From contig JAOUNC010000089.1 in the NCBI GenBank assembly GCA_029881175.1, forward strand, positions 1-8,971: a stretch of DNA of 8,971 bases, read 5' to 3'. Each line of letters opens with the position of its first letter. Within the stretch, counting starts at the first letter, position 1. Source of the DNA: Nitrospirota bacterium (GTDB taxonomy: Bacteria > Nitrospirota > Nitrospiria > Nitrospirales > UBA8639). This document shows, in pieces, positions 1 to 5,586 of the stretch. The notes under the pieces are model-generated. The model searched no databases, was not told where the DNA came from, and was given only the letters and a program-made list of their open reading frames with translations. A program made the translations under genes and the position numbers.

Positions 1-251
1 GATACAGACAACTTTCCAGGACGACCGTGCGTCTGACGTCGGGGGCAGAGGGACAATGAGGCCTCAATTCCTCGCGGGGATTTGAGCGAATCATGGAAAA
101 TGCTTTTCTCAGCAAACCCTATGTAACATTTCCTTCTCTTCCAGGACTGAAGATTCGGAGGCCTATTTGACCTGATTGGCATTATTTGTTTATAGGTTGC
201 GGGCTTAGAGAAAAACTTTGTGATTGATACAACTTTCTTAATGAGGATGTT
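1..251. other. Left-edge noncoding leader of arsM
   Basis: No coding sequence can be supported here. All three forward frames entering from the left edge close within about 85 bases (stops near 34-36, 57-59 and 83-85), and none gives a recognisable protein tail. An upstream forward gene ending at the edge cannot be excluded. The useful content is the promoter at 167-196 and the Shine-Dalgarno GAGG at 243-246, five bases before the arsM start. No ArsR-type operator was recognised. Confidence 0.5.
167..196 (+). promoter_or_regulatory. Predicted sigma70-type promoter of arsM-arsS
   Basis: A -35 box TTGACC (167-172, 5 of 6 consensus bases) and a -10 box TATAGG (191-196, 4 of 6, with the TATA core intact) are separated by 18 bases. 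Transcription would begin near 203, giving a leader of about 50 bases before the arsM start codon. It is the best promoter-like pair in the 251 bases before the gene. The call rests on pattern matching only. Confidence 0.5.
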
Positions 252-1460
252 ATGGCCAATGAAGTAATAGACAACCAGCAGGATTCCATTACCCAATCGG
301 TTAGCCAACGCTATGCCACCGCTGTGACGAATGGCGAACAAATGTGTTGCCCAACCGGGTACAACCATGCGGATTTGGGACAATTTATCCCCGAAGCCGT
401 CCTGAAAGTCTCCTATGGCTGCGGCACACCAGTTGGCCTTTCCACGGTTCAACCCGGCGAAGTGGTCCTGGATATCGGTTCTGGAGGGGGCATCGACTGT
501 TTTGAAGCCTCACGGAAAGTTGGGGCAACCGGCAAAGTAATTGGCATCGACATGACCGATGAAATGTTATCTCTTGCACGTACCCACGCACCAACCGTCG
601 CCAAAAACCTTGGCTATCCTGCTTCCAACGTAGACTTTCGAAAAGGATTTGCCGACGCCATGCCGGTCGAAGACGATCAGGTTGATCTGATTATTTCCAA
701 TTGCGTCATCAACCTCGCGCCTGACAAGAAGAAGGTGTTTCAGGAAATGTTTCGGGTTCTTCAACCAGGTGGGCGGTTTACGATATCAGATATTGTGGCG
801 GATCAACCCATTCCTCAATACATGATTCATGATCGTGCCAAATGGGGAGATTGTTTATCCGGCGCGCTGACGGTTCAGGACTATTGGGGCGGATTGCGAG
901 AAGCCGGATTTCTGGGCTTACATCAAGTGACCGTCATTCCCTGGAGAGTGATCGATGGGATTCATTTCGTTTCAGTCACGCTAACAGGGTACAAGATGGC
1001 CACAACGCCCTCTTCCATTTCACCGATTTTTGCCACACTGATAGGCCCATTTTCCCAGACCGAGGATGAATTCGGCACCACATTTCACCGTGGGACCCCT
1101 CAACAAATCGATGACCAAACCATGTGTCTGTTAACCTTACCGCCCTATCAACCTCATTTTCTTCTGACTGACCGCCCTACAACACTGACAGACCAAGACC
1201 CGCGACGACTCGCAGTATACCCTGCTGAGGATCCTTGTTCCTGGGAAGGTCACTTTGCCATTCTCACTGGTCCATTTCTAGCCGTCAGTGACGACGACGA
1301 TCATACCTACCGATGCGGAGAACCCTTGGAAATCTGTTCAAAAACACTCAAAGTCCTCCAGCATCCTCACTATCAACCTTCATTCGGGACCATCAACCGA
1401 GCCCGTGAAGCCGCAACGGCGGAGCCTGTGATTTGTGGCACCTCCACTGGATGCTGCTAG
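252..1460 (+). CDS. arsM: Arsenite S-adenosylmethionine methyltransferase, arsenosugar-pathway type
   Basis: This 402-residue cytosolic enzyme should transfer methyl groups from SAM to As(III), giving mono- and dimethylated arsenic. The class I methyltransferase fold is clear: motif I LDIGSGGG at 73-80, the acidic residue after strand 2 in GIDMTDEML (D100), and a post-motif region [13 protein letters not shown] at 168-180. The arsenic-binding cysteines known from ArsM enzymes have counterparts at C57 (YGCG), C151 (SNCVINL) and C201 (GDCLSGA). An N-terminal Cys pair C32-C33 lies in MCCPTGY, typical of the ArsM branch paired with ArsS. After about residue 255 the protein carries two copies of a 49-residue unit and ends in a Cys-rich tail, CGTSTGCC. 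The ATG at 252 follows GAGG by five bases. arsS lies 83 bases downstream on the same strand, which strongly supports the arsenosugar assignment over a generic methyltransferase. Confidence 0.9.
   Translation: MANEVIDNQQDSITQSVSQRYATAVTNGEQMCCPTGYNHADLGQFIPEAVLKVSYGCGTPVGLSTVQPGEVVLDIGSGGGIDCFEASRKVGATGKVIGIDMTDEMLSLARTHAPTVAKNLGYPASNVDFRKGFADAMPVEDDQVDLIISNCVINLAPDKKKVFQEMFRVLQPGGRFTISDIVADQPIPQYMIHDRAKWGDCLSGALTVQDYWGGLREAGFLGLHQVTVIPWRVIDGIHFVSVTLTGYKMATTPSSISPIFATLIGPFSQTEDEFGTTFHRGTPQQIDDQTMCLLTLPPYQPHFLLTDRPTTLTDQDPRRLAVYPAEDPCSWEGHFAILTGPFLAVSDDDDHTYRCGEPLEICSKTLKVLQHPHYQPSFGTINRAREAATAEPVICGTSTGCC
1029..1400 (+). repeat. Tandem duplication of a C-terminal domain within arsM
   Basis: Residues 260-308 (bases 1029-1175) and 335-383 (bases 1254-1400) of ArsM align without gaps over 49 positions with 19 identities, separated by 26 residues. 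Shared positions include FAxLxGPF at the start, a central Asp, GxP, a Thr followed by Leu, and PxYQPxF near the end, closing with Arg. The second copy keeps an acidic DDDD run and the ICSKT motif that resemble the single C-terminal unit I recall in cyanobacterial-type ArsM proteins. The first copy has lost the Cys and is more diverged. The repeat is visible in protein, not as a DNA repeat, so the duplication is old. Confidence 0.75.
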
Positions 1461-1543
1461 CGAACGTCTGCTCAGGTGGCCAATTTGCCTAATATGAACA
1501 TCAAACAGACCGCAGGCGTGCCTCTCTTTCACTGAGCCTTTTT

Positions 1544-2554
1544 ATGCCATCGTCTCCCCTTCCGCTTGTATCACCCTCTGCTTCCTCCAGCGCCACGCCT
1601 TCGTTCGAGGGCGCTTTGGCCTCGCATGGACAGGAACCCCTCACAGCCAAATCCGTTTCCACGCTTCAGGTAAATATGGGGAAAGTCTGCAACCAAACGT
1701 GCCATCATTGTCACGTCGATGCTGGACCTCAACGAACCGAAAGCATGACGAAAGAGACCATTGACCAGATCATCGAAGTCCTAGACAGAACTCCACAAAT
1801 TTTGACTGTCGACATTACTGGCGGGGCTCCGGAAATGAACCCCCATTTCGAATACTTAGTTCAACAAAGCCGAATTCGAAACCGACAGGTCATCGACCGA
1901 TGCAATTTAACCGTGTTTTATGTGAAGGGGAAATCCCATCTGCCCGAATTCTTGGCTCAACATCAGGTCGAAGTCATAGCCTCACTCCCTTGTTATCAAG
2001 AAGCCAATGTCGACCAGCAACGTGGCAAGGGCGTCTTTGATCGCAGTATCAACGCACTCCAAACACTCAATAGGTTTGGGTATGGGAAAACCGGAACCGG
2101 CCTGAATCTCCATCTGGTCTATAACCCTCTTGGCGCTTCACTTCCGCCCTCACAAGCAGAATTAGAACTAGATTACAAGGAAGAACTGATGGCCAGATAT
2201 GGAATCCAGTTCAATAGCCTGCTCACGATTACCAATATGCCCATCAGTCGATTTCTGGAGGATTTACGGGAATCTGGCCAAATCGAGGCGTACTACGCAC
2301 TCTTGGTCAAGAGCTTCAATCTCGCCACCGTCGACGATCTCATGTGTCGATCATTACTCAGCGTGGGATGGGACGGGCGTTTATCTGATTGTGACTTTAA
2401 TCAGATGTTGGATTTACCTCTTCAGAACGATTTTCCACAATGGATCGAAGATTTCAATCTCGCCACCCTAGAACATCGCCCTATTATGGTAGGTGCTCAT
2501 TGCTTTGGATGCACCGCAGGATCCGGATCCTCCTGTGGTGGAGCGCTGGCTTAA
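1544..2554 (+). CDS. arsS: Arsenosugar biosynthesis radical SAM enzyme ArsS
   Basis: This 336-residue enzyme is expected to join the 5'-deoxyadenosyl group of SAM to a dimethylated arsenic species made by ArsM, giving the nucleoside precursor of arsenosugars. The radical SAM cluster motif CNQTCHHC supplies C49, C53 and C56, and is followed by HVDAGP, diagnostic of this family. TGGAPE (92-97) fits the SAM-binding GGE-like motif. The C-terminal DUF3641-type region has YNPLGASLPPSQ (193-204), C268, C283 and the Cys-rich end HCFGCTAGSGSSCGG with C320, C323 and C331, which may bind an additional cofactor. The start at 1544 is the first ATG, GTG or TTG after an in-frame stop at 1490. It lacks a strong Shine-Dalgarno, so translation may depend on coupling to arsM or on weak initiation. 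The first 20 residues are Ser/Pro-rich and probably disordered. All key cysteines are encoded as Cys, with no in-frame UGA. Confidence 0.93.
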   Translation: MPSSPLPLVSPSASSSATPSFEGALASHGQEPLTAKSVSTLQVNMGKVCNQTCHHCHVDAGPQRTESMTKETIDQIIEVLDRTPQILTVDITGGAPEMNPHFEYLVQQSRIRNRQVIDRCNLTVFYVKGKSHLPEFLAQHQVEVIASLPCYQEANVDQQRGKGVFDRSINALQTLNRFGYGKTGTGLNLHLVYNPLGASLPPSQAELELDYKEELMARYGIQFNSLLTITNMPISRFLEDLRESGQIEAYYALLVKSFNLATVDDLMCRSLLSVGWDGRLSDCDFNQMLDLPLQNDFPQWIEDFNLATLEHRPIMVGAHCFGCTAGSGSSCGGALA

Positions 2555-2613
2555 ACTTTTCTTCCGTTTCCAAAATATTTTTAACCGTTTTCCTTTACAC
2601 TCTCCTCCACCTT

Positions 2614-2862
2614 CTACTTCGTCCCTTCACGCCTATAATGTTTGGCACAATCCTGGCTGCAGAAATAATACCGCTGTCCACTGACTTCTTCGGTAATTGC
2701 GGTTCCGGCCGTCACATAGACCTTGCACACAGGGTCCTGAACCATCACATCCTTCCCTGGAGTAGCGGCTTCGGTCTTAGGCTCGATCCACGCCCGTGCC
2801 GCACGCCGGACCATGTAGAACATGATGATAAGAAGAATTAATATGATAATGATTTTGTACAT
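2614..2862 (-). CDS. Membrane-anchored YHS-domain protein
   Basis: This 82-residue protein has an N-terminal membrane helix (about residues 3-18, almost all Ile/Leu/Met/Phe) followed by basic residues RRAAR, which predict a cytoplasmic C-terminal part. Residues 40-77 form a YHS domain: DPVCKVYV (C46) and YYFCSQDC (C68, C72). YHS domains occur in metal-transport ATPases and small proteins and are thought to bind metal through these cysteines. The arrangement resembles the PP0621-type small proteins, whose role is unknown. The ATG at 2862 was chosen because AAAGAGG lies four bases upstream. An in-frame ATG 13 codons earlier would add a charged stretch in front of the membrane helix and lacks a comparable site. 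The gene converges on arsS with a 59-base gap, so a functional link to arsenic is not implied by cotranscription. Confidence 0.8.
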   Translation of the reverse strand: MYKIIIILILLIIMFYMVRRAARAWIEPKTEAATPGKDVMVQDPVCKVYVTAGTAITEEVSGQRYYFCSQDCAKHYRREGTK

Positions 2863-2896
2863 GTCGCCTCTTTCTGATCTCTGTCTTTCCGGTACC

Positions 2897-2926
2897 ATCA
2901 TACCGTAACATTGACGGTGTTTTCGA
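2897..2926 (-). promoter_or_regulatory. Candidate promoter of the YHS-domain gene
   Basis: Read on the minus strand, TCGAAA (2926-2921, 4 of 6 of a -35 box) and TATGAT (2902-2897, 5 of 6 of a -10 box) are separated by 18 bases. The start point would fall near 2890, about 28 bases before the ATG. The -35 match is weak, so this is a suggestion only. Confidence 0.3.
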
Positions 2927-2930
2927 GATG

Positions 2931-2948
2931 CTCCCCGTGGTCGGGGAG
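2931..2948. other. GC-rich hairpin in the divergent intergenic region
   Basis: CTCCCCG and CGGGGAG are perfect 7-base inverted arms around the loop TGGT. No T-run follows on either strand, so it is not a typical terminator. It lies between the divergent YHS and cyclase genes and could be an operator or a leader structure. Nothing else in the sequence decides between these. Confidence 0.45.
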
Positions 2949-3036
2949 AATGAGTCTTCTTGGGCGGAAACGTAAAATAGATGGATCAGGAATTCCTTTA
3001 TTGCTGAATCGTTTCTTGACTTGATAGGGTCGCACT

Positions 3037-3852
3037 ATGCTTTCTTTTCAAAGGACCCACCAACTCCATCGTTTCTTACAACACGAGATCTGTGTTCTGC
3101 TCTTCATTTTGGGGGCATCCAGTTGTGTATCAACTCATTCTTCACCAGAAACCCTTCTCGACCTAACGTATCCGTTCGACGAACACACCATTTATTGGCC
3201 CAACAATGCCCATTTTCATTGGGAAAAATCGAGTTGGGGTCATACTCACCAAGGATACTGGTATGCATCAGGCGTGTTTTCCGCATCGGAACATGGGGGA
3301 ACACATCTTGACGCCCCCATTCATTTTGCGGAATCTGGCTGGAGTGTGGATGAAATTCCCTTATCACATTTAACGGGAAAGGCCATTGTGTTAGACCTCC
3401 GAACTCAGACTCGTTTGAATCCCGATTATACGCTTCTGGTAGATGACATTGAGAAATGGGAAAACCAATATGGGACCATTCCCAGCCATGCCATCGTTTT
3501 TCTCTTAACCGGCTGGGGCCAATATTGGCCGGATCCCTCTCGCTACCTTGGGAGTCCCACACCACAAGATGCGACCACTCTCCATTTTCCAGGGTTTTCA
3601 GCTGAAGCTATTTCTTTTCTGGTGGACCAACGGGCCATCGTCGGCATCGGAATTGACACAGCCAGTATTGATCCGGGTCAATCACAAAACTTTCTCGCCC
3701 ACCAGGTTCTTGGAAATGCCAATCGTTTCGCCATAGAAAATGTTGCACACTTAGAAAAACTGCCTCCCCATGGAGCCTCTATCACTGCCCTTCCGATGAA
3801 GATCAAAGGGGGAACAGGGGGACCGGTACGAGTTATGGCCACCGTGCCGTAA
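3037..3852 (+). CDS. Exported or lipoprotein cyclase-family hydrolase (kynurenine formamidase-like)
   Basis: This 271-residue protein belongs to the cyclase/kynurenine formamidase-like family (PF04199), metal-dependent hydrolases of amides, formamides or cyclic compounds. The family metal motif is seen as HGGTHLDAPIH at 86-96, giving ligands H86, H90 and D92. Other typical segments are PFDEHTIYWP (46-55), IVLDL (117-121), VFLLTGW (154-160), IVGIGIDTASID (201-212) and a C-terminal KGGTGGPVRVMA (258-269). The N-terminus has basic/His residues, a hydrophobic run CVLLFILG (19-26) and then ASSC. C30 fits a relaxed lipobox, though the usual Leu at -3 is Ala. This suggests an envelope location, whereas many family members are cytosolic. 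The true substrate cannot be read from the sequence, and no tryptophan catabolism genes are nearby. The ribosome site before the ATG is weak (TAGGG). Confidence 0.85.
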   Translation: MLSFQRTHQLHRFLQHEICVLLFILGASSCVSTHSSPETLLDLTYPFDEHTIYWPNNAHFHWEKSSWGHTHQGYWYASGVFSASEHGGTHLDAPIHFAESGWSVDEIPLSHLTGKAIVLDLRTQTRLNPDYTLLVDDIEKWENQYGTIPSHAIVFLLTGWGQYWPDPSRYLGSPTPQDATTLHFPGFSAEAISFLVDQRAIVGIGIDTASIDPGQSQNFLAHQVLGNANRFAIENVAHLEKLPPHGASITALPMKIKGGTGGPVRVMATVP

Positions 3853-3934
3853 ACGACATCTTCCCTAAAGAGGATTCAGAGTCGACTTGGATAAGAACAC
3901 ACCCATTTATCTTTATTTTTAGAAAGAACAAGCT

Positions 3935-4210
3935 ATGGTCACCATCACATTAATGGGGGATTTGCAAACCACAGATGGGGAGCGAGCGTTAGGATGCGAG
4001 GTGGAAGATTCCATCACCGTCAAACAGCTCATCCGGAAACAAGGCAAACCCTTGCGAGAAATTTTTCAATTACTCAAACAGAAAAAAGTCATGGTCACGG
4101 TCAACAAGCGCATTGCCAGTGAAGCCACCAAAATTTACGACGGTGACACGGTGCATATCGTGGCACACGATGGCATGGGCCGTAGCGGATTAACTCCAGC
4201 AATGTATTAA
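3935..4210 (+). CDS. MoaD/ThiS-family beta-grasp protein without a Gly-Gly end
   Basis: This 91-residue protein resembles the ubiquitin-like sulfur carriers MoaD and ThiS. The pattern is a first strand VTITLMG, an acidic turn, the SITVKQLIRK helix start (26-35), then VMVTVNKRIASEATKIYDGDTVHIVAHDG (about 52-80). The segment from VNKR to the DGDTVHIV strand is the characteristic ThiS/MoaD second half. Sulfur carriers end in Gly-Gly for adenylation and thiocarboxylation. Here the chain instead continues as DGMGRSGLTPAMY and stops, so the catalytic terminus is absent unless an internal cut occurs, and even then only single glycines are exposed. No thiamine or molybdopterin genes adjoin it. It may be a tungsten/molybdenum- or sulfur-related carrier homologue with a binding role. 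It lies 82 bases after the cyclase gene and could share its transcript. The Shine-Dalgarno is weak. Confidence 0.75.
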   Translation: MVTITLMGDLQTTDGERALGCEVEDSITVKQLIRKQGKPLREIFQLLKQKKVMVTVNKRIASEATKIYDGDTVHIVAHDGMGRSGLTPAMY

Positions 4211-4221
4211 GACCGCGAGAT

Positions 4222-4259
4222 AAAAAAAAGCAGGGTTCGGAGTCCGAACCCTGCTTTTT
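4222..4259. terminator. Bidirectional intrinsic terminator
   Basis: Perfect 16-base inverted arms (4225-4240 and 4244-4259) surround the 3-base loop AGT. The stem core is GCAGGGTTCGG with its complement. On the plus strand it ends in TTTTT, and on the minus strand in eight T (4229-4222), so it can stop both the MoaD-like gene transcript (12 bases after its stop) and the convergent HU transcript. This is the strongest non-coding signal in the window. Confidence 0.95.
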
Positions 4260-4348
4260 AACTAATTGGCTTTGACTGAAGACTAGAGTGAAAGTTTACG
4301 TGACCAGTTGAGGCACGTCACACAAAGAGAAACCCAACCGAATCTCTC

Positions 4349-4639
4349 TTATTTTTTCACGCCCAGAATAGCATCTTTGGCTGCCTTCGCCACTCTGAAC
4401 TTCACGACTTTTTTTGCAGGAATCTTGATGGCTGCGCCCGTTTGGGGATTTCGACCCATTCTGGCTTTGCGATGTGCAAGCACGAGTTTCCCGATTCCCG
4501 GCACCACAAACGCATTCTTCGCTTCCTTGTAAGCCAAGGTAGCAAAATCATCCAAAATCTGCGTGGCGATTTTCTTGGTAACATCCGCCTTCTTAGCCAA
4601 ATGATCAGCGATCTGCGATTTCGTCATGGCTTTTCCCAT
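4349..4639 (-). CDS. HU-family nucleoid DNA-binding protein
   Basis: This 96-residue protein is a small basic DNA-bending protein that acts as a dimer on the nucleoid. It matches HU/IHF along its length: the N-terminal helices MTKSQIADHLAKKADVTKK, then DDFATLAYKEAK, the strand FVVPGIGKLVLAHRKARMGRNPQTGA with the family RxGRNPxTG signature at the DNA-intercalating arm, the IKIPAKKVVKFRVAK strand, and a Lys-rich C-terminal helix. The Pro of the RNPxTG motif is the residue that wedges into DNA in HU and IHF. The start at 4639 is preceded by AGGAGGAGGT four bases upstream. A second Met (residue 5) is a possible alternative with poorer spacing. The gene stands alone, with its own promoter upstream and the terminator at 4222-4259 downstream. 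Whether it is HU or an IHF-like paralogue is undecided, so no symbol is given. Confidence 0.95.
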   Translation of the reverse strand: MGKAMTKSQIADHLAKKADVTKKIATQILDDFATLAYKEAKNAFVVPGIGKLVLAHRKARMGRNPQTGAAIKIPAKKVVKFRVAKAAKDAILGVKK

Positions 4640-4970
4640 ACGGACCTCCTCCTCACATTGAATGATTAGTAACTAACACCATTAGGTTGTTCTAGAATTT
4701 CCACGGAAGGGATGCCTAGTTGGACCTTCTCTTAAGGTGCCACAGGAACATGCGTTCCTCTTATAACAACGGCGGCAGAGTCTACCGAATGACGTAAATA
4801 CTGTCAACCAAAAAACAAGCCCAGCGCGAGGAATCTTCGTTTAGCGCACGAGAGAAAAGATACTTTGCCTTGCTGCCCCAGCTTTTTCCAGGGTAAAGTA
4901 GGCCGGCCAGCAGAATTGAACACAATCATCCTATTCATTGTGCGTTCACGAGAGAGATGAGGCATTGATT
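4640..4970. other. Divergent intergenic region between the HU and acidic-protein genes
   Basis: No gene is supported in these 331 bases. The HU-side half is a long leader with two small inverted repeats: AGGAAC/GTTCCT around ATGC (4744-4759), and ACCTT/AAGGT around a five-base loop (4724-4738). The other side contains an 8-base palindrome GGCCGGCC (4902-4909) and the Shine-Dalgarno GATGAGG (4956-4962) of the downstream gene. No convincing forward promoter was found for that gene. TTGAAC at 4916-4921 has no partner -10 box. Confidence 0.5.
4779..4807 (-). promoter_or_regulatory. Predicted strong sigma70-type promoter of the HU gene
   Basis: On the minus strand a perfect -35 box TTGACA (4807-4802) is followed after exactly 17 bases by TAGACT (4784-4779, 4 of 6 of a -10 box). 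Transcription would start near 4772, leaving a leader of about 130 bases before the HU start codon. A strong promoter suits an abundant nucleoid protein. Confidence 0.6.
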
Positions 4971-5567
4971 ATGGGAAAAGAATTACCGGTTATCCCCTCT
5001 CCGCAACAATCAGAGACTGAAGAGAAAGAAGAATTGACCTACTCACGGGTGTTTTGTGCACGTGAAGACAGCCCGCCCTTACGCCTCCTCTTGGATTTTC
5101 TGAAATCCAAAAATCAAATCCCCTTGATTCCGAAAATGGAAAAAGAAGCCTTAGAGGATTGGGATTGGGTCCATATCTCGTTAGGCTACGATCGAGAGCG
5201 GAAACCCATTCGCCTTTTTTGCATACGCGATCGAGGCACCTACCAAGATGTCTTCGAAACGGAAAAAGTTGGATTTACGAACCGACTTTCGGCCTTTGAC
5301 GACGTGGAAGCCCAGATTGCGATGGAATGTATCGACAAATCCCATTTCATTGCGACTACCCAAATGGTGAAAAACGATGTCTCTGACGAGGGATACGATT
5401 TTAATGGCTGGATCTTGGAATTTTTTCAAGAAAATTGCAACGGAATCGTGCAAATCGATGGGCAAGGGTTTTACTCCCCTAAGGGTGAACTCGTGGTCGA
5501 TATGGAAGAGGCCATGGAATCGGGGAAAGATATTGGCCCAACACGCAAAACAGATGAGGCAAGCTAA
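4971..5567 (+). CDS. Acidic protein of unknown function
   Basis: I do not recognise this 198-residue protein. It has no signal peptide or membrane segment, so it is probably cytosolic. The N-terminal 23 residues are Glu/Ser/Pro-rich and likely disordered. Residues 24-175 look like one folded alpha/beta domain, with strands such as WVHISLGY (66-73), IRLFCIRD (80-87), HFIATTQM (125-132), GWILEFF (146-152) and GIVQIDGQGFYSP (158-170). The last 30 residues are again charged. Cysteines at 29, 84, 120 and 156 are scattered, with no metal-binding spacing. Trp/Tyr/Phe content is high. The ATG at 4971 is preferred over an upstream in-frame TTG at 4938 because GATGAGG sits eight bases before it. The gene faces the amidohydrolase, with only 19 bases between the two stop codons, and is divergent from HU. 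A two-domain immunity- or regulator-like fold is possible, but nothing supports a role. Confidence 0.7.
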   Translation: MGKELPVIPSPQQSETEEKEELTYSRVFCAREDSPPLRLLLDFLKSKNQIPLIPKMEKEALEDWDWVHISLGYDRERKPIRLFCIRDRGTYQDVFETEKVGFTNRLSAFDDVEAQIAMECIDKSHFIATTQMVKNDVSDEGYDFNGWILEFFQENCNGIVQIDGQGFYSPKGELVVDMEEAMESGKDIGPTRKTDEAS

Positions 5568-5586
5568 GATTCCTTGCACAGAGCAG

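Noticed and set aside
1544..2554. Selenocysteine in ArsS, as in some members of this radical SAM family
   Set aside because: All conserved positions are normal Cys codons, and the frame contains no in-frame UGA and ends in TAA.
2555..2613. Terminator between convergent arsS and the YHS gene
   Set aside because: The stretch is T-rich, but no stem of useful length precedes the T-runs on either strand.
2863..2901. Longer N-terminus for the YHS protein starting with two Met codons
   Set aside because: It would place a charged 13-residue stretch before the membrane helix, and the internal ATG has a proper AAAGAGG site just upstream.
4938..4970. Upstream TTG start adding 11 residues to the acidic protein
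   Set aside because: The ATG at 4971 has GATGAGG at a good distance, while the TTG at 4938 has no ribosome site.
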